Assembly: GCA_037042185.1 (NCBI GenBank)
Contig: JAXQJY010000030.1
Coordinates: 682,001-746,000 of the forward strand
DNA from: Sordariomycetes sp. S80-01Y
Taxonomy: Eukaryota > Ascomycota > Sordariomycetes
Length of the DNA: 64,000 nucleotides
Direction of reading: 5' to 3'
Under the pieces are notes generated by a model. The model ran no database searches. It saw only the letters and a list, made by a program, of their open reading frames with translations, and had not been told where the DNA came from. Numbering within the stretch: the first letter of the stretch is position 1; each line of letters opens with the position of its first letter. The translations under genes and the position numbers were made by a program. Below, in pieces: positions 54,936-64,000 of this stretch.

Positions 54936-55752
54936 TTAAGGAGGCACTACGACATCGTAGCCGTCGGTCTGGCCATCATCAATGTTGTACCAGCTGACAT
55001 TGTCAAAGTACAGCGTACGGGTGTCGCCCGTGTAAACGCTTGTATCTGCTCGAGCCTGTGGTTAACACTCGTCCAAAGTGAGATAAATAGGGTCGGAGCT
55101 TACCGGCGTTGTACTGGCCATTTTTGAAACCAACTCCGGTCGTCATGGAGCCGCTGTCAGTCCACTCATCGTCGAAGCCCAAGTTGATATCTTGGACGTT
55201 GTAGATCTCGTCCCCATCATAGTAAACGATGTATCGGCCATCGTTCGAGTTGCTGAATCTGGCATTGAGGACAATGGGATGCCAAGTGTCGCGTGTAATG
55301 TCGTCAACAATGACCTCTGTGACATCGGCAGTTGAGCTACACGAAGATCTGTACTCAATCTGAAGCTGGTTCTGAACGATGGCCAGTGTACCGCACCAAC
55401 TGGCGCAATAGCCTAGACAGAAGTGCTGGGAGATGATGGACTGTTTGTCGTCTGGATAGTCGCTGGGAACGTAGAGGCTAAAGCCGTGCCAGAGCTCCTT
55501 CAAAACGGGGTCCATGTCTGCGCAGATTTCCACTCCCCGGTCCACGCGAGTCCCGTCGTAGTCGGCTTCGTCGAAGAAGACTTTAAGTCTCCCGTCAACG
55601 GCCGATACATAGGAGGGGTCTTTGTAGGTGCAAGCGTAAAAAGGATTAATCGAGGTGAAGTCGGACGCAGACAACTCGGACGTGGCGGAATTGCCTGCCC
55701 ATCCGAGGGCCAAGGCCGGCAAAATCGTTGAGAGGGCGAGAGAGGACCTCAT
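54936..55752 (-). CDS. secreted PL20-like glucuronan lyase
   Basis: Exons 55752-55104 and 55045-54936 join in phase 1 across a 58-base intron (GTAAGC donor, GCAG acceptor) to read GQYNA-DTSVYTGDTRTLYFDN, giving 252 residues. MRSSLALSTILPALALGWAGNS is a signal peptide. The mature protein has the jelly-roll polysaccharide-lyase layout (heparinase I-like fold) seen in fungal PL20 enzymes: GVEICADMDPVLKELWHGFSLYVPSDY, SIISQHFCLGYC, RDTWHPIVLNARFS, YIVYYDGDEIYN and TLYFDNVSWYN near the end. PL20 enzymes cleave beta-1,4-glucuronan by beta-elimination. The size matches the known Trichoderma enzyme. The start at 55752 is preferred to 55782 because it leaves a clean signal peptide. A TATA-like ATATATAA lies about 125 bases upstream. 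Confidence 0.82.
55046..55103 (-). other. PL20 gene intron
   Basis: 58 bases, donor GTAAGC, acceptor CGAGCAG; a CACAG nearer the donor gives the wrong frame. Confidence 0.75.
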
Positions 55753-56774
55753 TCTTACAGATATAGAATATTGATAAAGCAAAAGCCGCTAAAATCCTCG
55801 AGTGAAAGCTGTACAGTGGCTTCAGCTATTCTTCGATAGCTGTGGCCCCCAGAAATCGGGAATAGGCACACCAGTATTATATATCTTGGCTCATTAGGGT
55901 CGGATGTCGGCCATGCAGGGGCTATTGCTTTTTCAAACCCGTCAAACCTCGGGGATCATCGTCCCGAGCCCGGCCCTCCTTGCAACTCACCCTCACCCTC
56001 ACCCATTACGTTAATGAGCAATGGGAACGTAACTCGAGGAAGTTCCATAAAAGCCGAGGGTTGCGCCGAGCTCAGCCCCGGGCCTGTAAGCGACTGGGAA
56101 CATCGGGACTGACTCGAGGTGCTTGCCTTGAAGAATATAGTGCGGTGCAACTGTATGAGATTGAACTGCCAGTGTGATGAATTGTGGGGTTAAGGAGCTG
56201 TGCTCCTCTGCCCCTTTGATATCGGCAAGGGCAGAAGTATTGAGTCCATACCTTGGTTATCCCTGACGGTGTAGAATTACACTAGCAGGTATGAGAGGCT
56301 ACCGCCAATCGCTGGTGATGTGTGTCTGTAAAAGGACAAACCTTGGATCGCAACCCAAGGCAACCCAGGTTCTAACGCATCGTCCGGACTCTCGCCACGT
56401 GCAATGCAGTAGTACTCGGTAATCGTGCATTTCGTGGGGAACCCCGACCTGACTTGACGTTTCGACGGCAAAGATGCCGTCCGGGGAAGCAGGGTGATCA
56501 AATCGCGCATCGGACAAACAGTCGGGCGAGGGTCCGACCCATTGCTCTGCCATGCAGACCTTACGTATACACCTTGGCCATGGAGTCAAGCAGGAACAGA
56601 CCATTGAGGCCGAAGATGGGGTTCCTCACGAGGGTTATTCTACCCCGGCGCGGTAAACTGGAAGCATTACAAGTAGATAAGTCAATGTGCCAATACAGCC
56701 GATGGTAGAATGAGCCCTGACAGCATATAGCATCTGGCACCTTCTTCACAACCTCAGACCGAGGGACAATCAAC
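55753..56774. promoter_or_regulatory. shared divergent promoter of two polysaccharide-lyase genes
   Basis: A 1022-base region. It contains a minus-strand TATA (55878-55884), a short CTCACC array near 55985-56002, GTGGGG/CCGGGG hexamers that fit the loose CreA consensus, and an exact inverted repeat at 56465-56480. No gene is supported. Confidence 0.5.
56465..56480. promoter_or_regulatory. candidate Zn2Cys6 site, ACGGCA-N4-TGCCGT palindrome
   Basis: Six-base arms are exact reverse complements with AAGA between them, giving CGG-N8-CCG about 295 bases before the PL38-like start. It shares the CGGCA half-site with the palindrome in the GH31/MFS promoter. Confidence 0.4.
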
Positions 56775-58460
56775 ATGAAATCTTTCAAACTCTTGTTGTC
56801 CAGCGCGGTCACGCTCTGGGCAGCCAGCCCTGCCCAAGCTGAGAACTATCAACTGATATTCCAGCCCACGTGTAACGAGACCATCATCGGTGGCTTCACG
56901 CATCCCGGAATATTTCACTCATGCGAAGACCTCACCCGAATGCAAACAAAGGTATGGGCCGGCGAGGAGCCCTGGACGACTGCCTTTGGCCGCATGTTCA
57001 ACGAGTCTATGGTCAGCCTCGCGGTGACGTCTGTCAATGCTTACCACATCAGGGGGCCGCTGCCCGAGCTTCCATACGGAGAAGACGCGTGGTCATCCAA
57101 CTTTACTGTCGACTCTCAAAACGCGTATCTCAATGCCGTTGCTTTCTTCGTGTCTGGGCACCCCTTTCACAAAGAACGGGTTCTCCACACCGTCCGTCGC
57201 TGGACTACGACGTTAAATCTCCTCGAAGAGTACATCCGTGGTGGTAATGGTCTGCGCTACTTGACCGCAGCTGCTGAAATCTTTCGCTCAACCAGCGGAT
57301 CTGGCTGGACTAGCAATGACACGGATCTCTACCACGCATTTGCTGAAAGGATCCGCGCAAACTGGGACAGCACCAATGGCATGGGCCGTCCTGATCTCTT
57401 TTTCAATCAGGGTGCTTACGCAAATGGCGGAGCGTTGGCCATGGCTGTTTTTGTCGGCGATGTCGAGCTCTACACTCAGATGATCACGCAAGCTACTGTT
57501 GGAGCAAACCCGGACCCGACGATCGACTACGCCATCAGTAAAGAAATCTCCAATGACACTGATTACCGCGGTCAAGTCGCCGAGATGGGTCGCGATCAAG
57601 GGCATCCCGCAGGATGGCTCAATATCCTCGGCTCCATGGCGTACACGGCCTCTATTCAGGGCGACTTGGAAGGTCAGATCGACTATGTTGACCTCTTCAC
57701 GTTTGACGACTATAGGCTTCTCGATGGCTTGGAGTACTATGCTCGCTACAATCTCGGCTACGACGTTCCATGGAAGTCCCGCAAAATTGGTAGCGACTCG
57801 GACGAGTTCTACAAGGAACCTGCCTACAGAGACCGCGGCATGGTCTACCGGAATCAACAGCACCCCACCGATATTGGTGCTCTGAACTGCCCTATCGGAT
57901 CCTATTATCGTTTCAAAGAGCTTGTCCCGGATAGGATAGATTATCTGAAGGCATACGTCGAGGCTCAAACAGTCGGCCTTGACACTTTGGCCTACGCAAC
58001 CAACGAGACAGTGAAAGACTTGAACTTCCAGTGGGATAATGGCTATGGGGCTTCGTACCAAGCCGTTATCTCAGGCAAGGCGAGTCGTCGTCGCTCTGAG
58101 GGTGACGAGACGATCGAGTCCCGGAATGCCAACAGCACAGCACCAGACGTGGCTGTCCTGGAGGCCACCACGAACATTTCCTATCCGCTTTTCTTTGAGA
58201 CCGAAACCAAGCCATTCATCCACATCGAGGCAAGATCGGAGAGGGGAGCCAATCTCACAGTGCAGAACGTCACTGACGTGGTGGTTGTCACATATGAGGT
58301 ACCTGCGGGGCAAACCTTTGAAGCAACATACCTTGAGACTCTGCTTGAAGCTGGCGCTGGGCATCAAATGTTCTACCTACATACGGACGCGTCCGTGGAA
58401 ATTGCACGTTTCAATATGACGGAGGCTTATGAGATTAAGATAGAAGTTGACGAGAAATGA
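56775..58460 (+). CDS. secreted alginate_lyase-superfamily protein (PL38-like)
   Basis: A single exon of 561 residues. MKSFKLLLSSAVTLWAASPAQA is a signal peptide, and there are many N-x-S/T sites. The body matches the alpha/alpha-toroid alginate_lyase domain as seen in bacterial proteins of that label: LFFNQGAYANGGALAMAVF, the motif EMGRDQGHPAGWLNILGSMA, and DDYRLLDGLEYYARYNLGYDVPW. The QGH histidine and the N/Q in FNQG are the likely active-site neighbourhood. Some members of this fold (PL38) cleave glucuronan; others act on alginate, so substrate is inferred from its divergent PL20 partner. A C-terminal ~150-residue beta-rich region follows. It converges on GH35, 179 bases away. Confidence 0.8.
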   Translation: MKSFKLLLSSAVTLWAASPAQAENYQLIFQPTCNETIIGGFTHPGIFHSCEDLTRMQTKVWAGEEPWTTAFGRMFNESMVSLAVTSVNAYHIRGPLPELPYGEDAWSSNFTVDSQNAYLNAVAFFVSGHPFHKERVLHTVRRWTTTLNLLEEYIRGGNGLRYLTAAAEIFRSTSGSGWTSNDTDLYHAFAERIRANWDSTNGMGRPDLFFNQGAYANGGALAMAVFVGDVELYTQMITQATVGANPDPTIDYAISKEISNDTDYRGQVAEMGRDQGHPAGWLNILGSMAYTASIQGDLEGQIDYVDLFTFDDYRLLDGLEYYARYNLGYDVPWKSRKIGSDSDEFYKEPAYRDRGMVYRNQQHPTDIGALNCPIGSYYRFKELVPDRIDYLKAYVEAQTVGLDTLAYATNETVKDLNFQWDNGYGASYQAVISGKASRRRSEGDETIESRNANSTAPDVAVLEATTNISYPLFFETETKPFIHIEARSERGANLTVQNVTDVVVVTYEVPAGQTFEATYLETLLEAGAGHQMFYLHTDASVEIARFNMTEAYEIKIEVDEK

Positions 58461-58639
58461 ATAAGCCGGTTGTTGATAACCAAGTATGCCTGTGAATAAT
58501 ATGAGTTCAGCCTATGACTTCAACTTCAGATTTTGACTAGGGCTTGGAACGGATGCTAGGTGGAGTCTGGTTTGATCTATGAATTGGGGTTTGGTTATCT
58601 TTGTGGACAGAGATACTATCAGAGTTTTTGGTTCTAAGT

Positions 58640-61600
58640 CTACGAAGCCTTTAACCTGTATTCCTTGTTGTACTTCGGCGCTGGCTCTCTCAATAGAGTC
58701 GGTCCACTGTATTCCACCTTGGCGTCGACACCCAGCGTGAGGGACAGAACCGCAGCACCTTCATCACTCATAGACCACAGTGCTACCCCCAGAGTGTTCT
58801 TCCCGGACATGTTCAGCAAAGTAGGTGGTATGGGGAACTTCGTTTGCGGCCCCAGGCTGGATGCGTATCGTCCAATTTGATAGCCGTTTACGTATAGGAT
58901 CGCTCTGTAGGGCTTGTCTAAGGAGATTTCCGGAAGTTGTAGGGACAAAGGATAGTCAACACCAACAGGAATGCGCAGATCAAACGTGGTGCGGTAGAAG
59001 ACCACCCCAGAGCTGGAAGTACCCTTGTAGGGGCTGCGCGATTCCCACACTCCATCTGGGAAGTCGGGGAGATGCCATCCCAGACGCTCGGCGAAAAGGC
59101 CACCTTCATTGAAAGGACCGCGAGTTTGATCAACGTACTGTAGATTCACGTCAGGATCGCTGATTACTCAAGGATCACATTTCATGTACGTGGTAATGGG
59201 TTGGTGCTTCACTTACGTCTTCTCCGCCGAGGTTGCCTTGAACTTTCCACTCAAACTCCTTGGGTGTCGAGAGTGAGCCGTTCGCACCGGTAAAGTTGTA
59301 GGCGTAAACGCCACGCGGCTCCTTGAACAGCTCCGTATTGGCTGTCCAGCTCATGTCGTAGCCCATGTGGTCCTGGACAATAGTGATGACATGTTCATCG
59401 CCTGCAGCCCAAGAGTTAGATAGGTCGATGGCATCAAGGCTCTCTGCGGCTCCCTTCTCCCCAGTCCACGAGTGGATCAGCGTCCCATCCTCATAAGCGG
59501 TGTATCCGAACCCGGCTCCTCCATACATGTGAAGGGTAAGTTGCTCCTCGCCACCCGTGGCCTTGAAATGACCGCGCCACAATATGATGCCATGGTGGTA
59601 GCCATAGTCGCCAGCCATAAGGCTCACGGGCGTGGTAGGACCGTTTGGGTTCAGCGTTTGCTTCAAGTCTGCTACCGTCCACATCGAATCATTATAAGAC
59701 CTGGAGATCTCTGGCAGCGAGTCCGAAAACTTCCACTCTAACTTGGCCATGTCTGGTAAATGAATACCGGGAAGTTGTGGCACCCGATTCCCTTCGATAG
59801 TTCTGTATTTGGTTGCCTTCATCTTTGTGTGGTACCCATTGACCGAAATCTTAGTCGACCGTCCAGGTGCAACAACCTCGAGGGATGTGGTTTCGTTAAA
59901 ATCGCCCTCAATGCTGATAACGCCACTCTCATACTTCGCGCTTCGAATGAGGTAGCCTCCAAGAACCAGAACGTTGTTCTCTATATCTGGCCACGTCGAA
60001 TAGGCAGTTTCTCTGTCTACGATGTTCAATACCGCGTACTGTGGAGAAAATGGGAAGGGGAAATAACGAAAATCAGGACAGGAACAACAATAGGTACTTA
60101 CCCAGGACATAGATCAGCAGATTTCCACCCACTTCTATGGCTGTCTTTCCCTTGGTTCTGTAATTGAGAACAACGCGACCTTCGGTGGTCTTTGTAGTCA
60201 GGGATCCGGCAGCGTCGCCAAAAGCATGAACGCGGGGCCTTCCCCGGCTAACCACGGCTGTCTCATGCTCTTGACCGTGATCGCCATATAGAACTACGAC
60301 AGTTCTCTTACCGATCAGAAGTCTGAATCAAGTCAGAAACCCCAAGACAGAATAGAACAGCCCAAGGGGAAGTTTGCAACGTACGAGCTCATCACCTCGG
60401 CTGACGAATACAGGAGAGCATGCTGACCAACAACATAGTCAACAACGTGTATCTTAGTATCGCGGCCTCTCAGAGACAGAGCTCTATTTAATTGAGGTAT
60501 CTGGATGTCGCCCTGCGACGTTGGGAGAACAATGGAGTACTCCGTTTCATCTTTGAAGGACGCGTCCGTGTGCCTGGGACCATGAGCTTACGCAATCACG
60601 TTCGTAACATGTGCAAATTACCTGATGAAAAAGAACTTTGTTTCCTCCTTCTCCATGTCTTTGGAGTAGATGACGCTCAGGGGATTGTCTGATGTTACAT
60701 AGAAATCGGTGGTGTTGGCATCAATGTTTTGGGGCTGAGCTGTCAGGAAGGCCGGTGAGGATCGAAGGAAGTGACCTTGGACCTTGGCCTCGTAGTACTT
60801 TGTCCGCAGTTGGCGATCTTCCGTGATCATGGCACCAAAGTCGTATGATGTGTAGCAGTCCGGACTCGCCATGTTGCCTACGACCTGGGTCAACTGAGAG
60901 ACCTCACGTTTGTGGAGCGGAGAGGCGTGTGAGGCCGAGGAGACCTACCCCAGTTTGTTCCTCCCCATGCCATGTAAATGTTGAACAATGTTGTCGCCAT
61001 TGCGTATTTGTTCTTGAAAAACACTGTTGAGCAATGTTAAGCGTCACGGGCCCCAATGAGGATGCTGTGAACCTGGAATCTCTTACTTTTCTGGAACTCG
61101 ACGCTCCCAAGCTCACCGCAGTAGCCCACATCGCCCCTTCATCTGAAGTTAGCAGCTGGCGAGTCGCACTAGCCGGGGCTTAGACAGGGGTGAGAAGGGG
61201 CGATTCACTCACCACGCTTGCTTGAAGCCACCCTCAAACTCGAAAATGGCCATTGGCTGCCCTCGATTGTAGCTTTCGTCTAGGTGCATTTCCCACTGGA
61301 ACCTAAAGCTATTATGAACCAAAATACGAGCACTGAATGCCAGAAGGGAGACCTACTGCTTAATGGCATCACTGTCCCACATGTCAGGACCTGGACAGAC
61401 CGACTTGGTAGCAGGATACTCGTCGTATCCCCAGATGTCGACGTTGTCGATGAAGTAATTGCCGAAACCCGACGATAGGGCACCGTTGTGAGTGGTAGGA
61501 ACAATAATGCCGGCGTCGGAAGCGACTTTGCTCAGGATCTCTTCATATTCGAAATCCTCGCCACCAACGGCCTTGTCATACTCATTTTCCAGCTTGAATA

Positions 61601-62418
61601 CTGTTTAGTAAATGACAGTCTAAACAAAGATTGGCCATGGACGGACCTGAAGAGCAATGACGGGGCCTCCGCAATCAATCTGGTTACGCGCGATCATTTG
61701 GAACATCTCTTCAATGTAGGGCATGTAAGCCGTAGTGTAGTTGTCGCCAGAATTCCGGGCAGGACCGTGGATGCGCTGCAGCCAGCCCGGGAAGCCGCCA
61801 GCTACAGTGGCGCAAGAAACGGTCAGCAAAGCGAGGACTATCAAAGCGGCGATAAGTCGGCCATATCTAATTACCTGACACTTCGGCATTGATGTAGGGA
61901 CCGGGGCGAGCAATCACGTAGAGGCCGGCATCCATCGCCGCATCAAAGAAAGCCTGGGGGTTGCGAAAGCCATCCCAGTTGAAGGTGCCTTGCTTGTACT
62001 CGACGAGGCCCCAGAAAAAGTAGGTTGAAATGGTGTTGAACCCGGCAGCTTTGAGCTTCTGGAATACCTCTAACCACGACGAGGCTCCGGGATACCTGTT
62101 ACGGCGCAGCCTGGGTCAATATTTCGCGGGGACGATTCGCTGGTCAGGAACAATACCGGAAGCCGTGGACCTCGGCGGAGTATATCATGACGCGCTCGTC
62201 GTTGATCTTGACGGAATATTCATCCCAAGAGACCTACGCACGAGCGAGATTTAGAAGTACTCGTGATGTCAGGGGGGGACATCACATGAGGAGTGGTCCA
62301 TGGCTTGACTGAGACTTACCATGGAAGAGTTACCACATGAAGACGGCGCAGACAAGGAAAATGCGCCGCGAACCAGACCGGCCGCTGCGAGGAACAGCGT
62401 CAAGAACAGGAAACGCAT
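58640..62418 (-). CDS. secreted GH35 beta-galactosidase, 13 exons
   Basis: Exons (minus strand): 62418-62320, 62233-62157, 62095-61875, 61801-61647, 61592-61360, 61308-61213, 61136-61087, 61023-60949, 60877-60622, 60573-60385, 60322-60102, 60016-59217 and 59137-58640. They sum to 2970 bases, 989 residues, close to fungal Lac[19 protein letters not shown] is a signal peptide. The GH35 signature [13 protein letters not shown] is split by an intron and supplies the acid/base (E188); the nucleophile is E285 in FEFEGG; their spacing matches the family. Other landmarks are [26 protein letters not shown] and [20 protein letters not shown]. Intron 5 has no usable GT: the only in-phase solution is GC-AG. 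TATAAATA lies about 98 bases upstream (62523-62516). Confidence 0.92.
61309..61359 (-). other. apparent GC-AG intron of the GH35 gene
   Basis: Reading past the proposed donor (AA|GCAGTA) meets TAG in two codons. The only nearby GT (TAG|GTCTCC) lies after that stop. Splicing at GC to ATAATAG gives [12 protein letters not shown] in phase 2, where family members read NFR. Confidence 0.65.
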
Positions 62419-63178
62419 GCCGGGGACAGGGGTTCAGATGAAATCACAGAAGCGCTCCCTCGGAAGTTGCAACAGATTTGCAGACAGCCGGGGGCGTGCA
62501 AACGCACGTGTTTGGTATTTATAAAAACCACTGTATATCTACAAAACCCTAGCACAAGATTCAAGGCGCGGCAATTCAAAAAGACCCGACGGCTCGGGCG
62601 AGCAATGACTGAACCACAGAGCAAATCCGCCTTTCCAGAAAAGCTCCACCAGGTCGGAGAAACGATCGGGGTTTGTGCCGCGAGGTGCAATGCGAAATTA
62701 TCCGCGGGAAACATTGGGGCAACACAGATCCAGATTTTCACACGCTGTGACAAGCAGTACAGCTAGTTACGAGTATCTTATGTAGAAGGCGGACCTCCCT
62801 GCCTGAGAGAAGCAAACCTGATATGTACCCGATGCTGTAGCGACTGCTCGTATCTGTAGACCACTGCCCACCTAACATCACCACTACTAGACTAGTAGCA
62901 ATAGGCAAAAGGGATCATGTAGAAAACTCACTGGTCAAACGAACCCCGCTTCCCCGCATTACGGTACAACAAGACCAAGCACTAGATGGGACGGGTCGGG
63001 GTAAATACGGGGTTGTGCTTTTCATCTGTCTTGGTCGCATCTCAATCAGTCTCATCTCGTCCAAGTCCACCGTCATGCGCTTCCCCATGTAGACGCTTCA
63101 CCCCGGAGGCACACTGCCCCTCATCCCGTCGTCGCCAATTGACAAGCAAGCAGTGACGGGCTTCAGCAGCGCCTGGCA
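62419..63178. promoter_or_regulatory. divergent upstream region, GH35 / second Zn2Cys6 gene
   Basis: It contains the GH35 TATAAATA (62516-62523 on the minus strand), a CGTGC-AAAC-GCACG inverted repeat (62495-62508) and CACGTG beside it at 62505-62510. Nothing coding is recognised. Confidence 0.5.
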
Positions 63179-64000
63179 ATGCCCATGACCTCCCCCCCGT
63201 TGGAGGCGGCCGAGGGCTCGACAGCCTCTGGCCGGCCGCACAAGGTGCGCAAGACGCGAGCAGGTCGCGCCGCCCCCCAGCAGCAGCAGAACCAGCAGCC
63301 CACGTGGAGCCCCGAAGGTGTCGAGGATGCTTTGGACAGCGCAGGCGAGGAGGCGGCGGCGTCTGAAGTGCGCTCCTGTGAGAACTGTCGCCGCAGCAAA
63401 CTCAAGTGCTCGCGATCGAGCCCGTGCAGCAAGTGCGCACTCAAAGGCGTCCCGTGTGTCTACGAGCCTACCGACAAGAAGCGAGGGCCTCGTCCAGGGT
63501 ACATCGAGGAGCTTTACCGCCGCATCGATGCCCTCGAGCACATGGTGCTGGGCCAGTCGCTCATGCTGAAATCCGAGCACATGACCCCGTCTGAATCGTC
63601 AGCTCCAACCACCATTCGAGAGGCGCTCGACCTGGAGCGCCACCGCCTCGGCGAGCGTGCTCTCAGCTACTATCGTGGGGAGCAAGGGGAGCAGAGACAG
63701 CAATTCCAGCAGGGCAAGTTCGGCGCTCAGCGGCAAGACTTCTCACGCCTCCAAGTTGCTTCTTCGGCCCAGCAGCAACAGAGCCCTACCAGCTCCGCGC
63801 CTTCTGGAAACCGTGAGCGCACGCAGCATGACGCCAATCTGTAAGTCAAGATTTTCTCTCGCTCGCCGCAAGGGCGCTGCTGATACCGACGCCGTCCAGT
63901 CCAGCCAACCAAGTGGCCTCCCTGTCCCACGACCTTTTACAACAGCTATCTATCGCCTTCCGTCACCAGATTCAGCCATGGGTTCCTATTCTGTGCGAAC
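63179..64000 (+). CDS. Zn2Cys6 transcription factor, 5' part
   Basis: Exon 1 is 63179-63840 and exon 2 starts at 63900 (59-base intron, GTAAGT donor, CCAG acceptor), continuing past the window edge; 254 residues are visible. The zinc cluster is RSCENCRRSKLKCSRSSPCS then KCALKGVPC, at about residues 65-95, giving C-x2-C-x6-C-x5/6-C-x2-C-x6-C. It is followed by KKRGPRPGYIEELYRRIDALE, a basic linker and coiled coil of the kind seen in several sugar-utilisation regulators. Exon 2 starts the SHDLLQQLSIAFRHQIQPWVPIL segment that leads into the fungal transcription-factor domain. The Gln-rich stretches are low complexity. It diverges from GH35, suggesting, not proving, local regulation. An upstream exon cannot be excluded. 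Confidence 0.85.

Noticed and set aside
55753-56774. CreA-type SYGGRG hexamers in the lyase promoter
   Set aside because: The consensus is too loose to mean anything at this density without comparison.

Overview
The window is nuclear DNA of a filamentous ascomycete (Pezizomycotina, probably Sordariomycetes). Genes are compact, lie on both strands, and carry short introns of about 50-110 bases with GT..AG ends and CTAAC/CTAAT-type branch sites. Proteins typical of these fungi include a Cdc11/Nud1 SIN scaffold, Ima1, Dsc3, Rsm25 and Zn2Cys6 regulators. TACCTTA/TAAGGTA motifs recur between genes. I see no transposon, viral remnant, rRNA, convincing tRNA or CRISPR array.

Positions 1-43.2 kb are mostly conserved housekeeping genes: a CaMKK/Ssp1-type kinase cut by the window edge; ALG2; a peroxisomal-type enoyl-CoA isomerase; a TBC Rab-GAP; the SIN scaffold CDC11/NUD1; an uncharacterised acidic protein with a PP1-docking-like motif; the inositol polyphosphate kinase KCS1; a Rho-like small GTPase whose frame is closed by an internal TAG; ALG14; mitoribosomal RSM25; a PPR protein; COX8; the exosome helicase MTR4; the Golgi E3-ligase subunit DSC3; the inner nuclear membrane protein IMA1; and a GNAT acetyltransferase. 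Several spliced models, including the 76-residue COX8 with its 26-base last exon, were built by joining frames across introns.

Positions 45.6-64 kb look like an accessory carbohydrate-use locus: a Zn2Cys6 regulator, a GH31 alpha-glucosidase without a signal peptide, a Dal5/ACS-type MFS carrier, a secreted PL20 glucuronan-lyase-like protein, a secreted alginate_lyase-fold (PL38-like) protein divergent from it, a secreted 13-exon GH35 beta-galactosidase with one apparent GC-AG intron, and a second Zn2Cys6 regulator running off the end. Secreted lyases and GH35 would cut an uronic-acid-rich polysaccharide, the carrier would import products, and the regulators would control the set. That joint role is inference from family and position. 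It is the best candidate for an undescribed system here.
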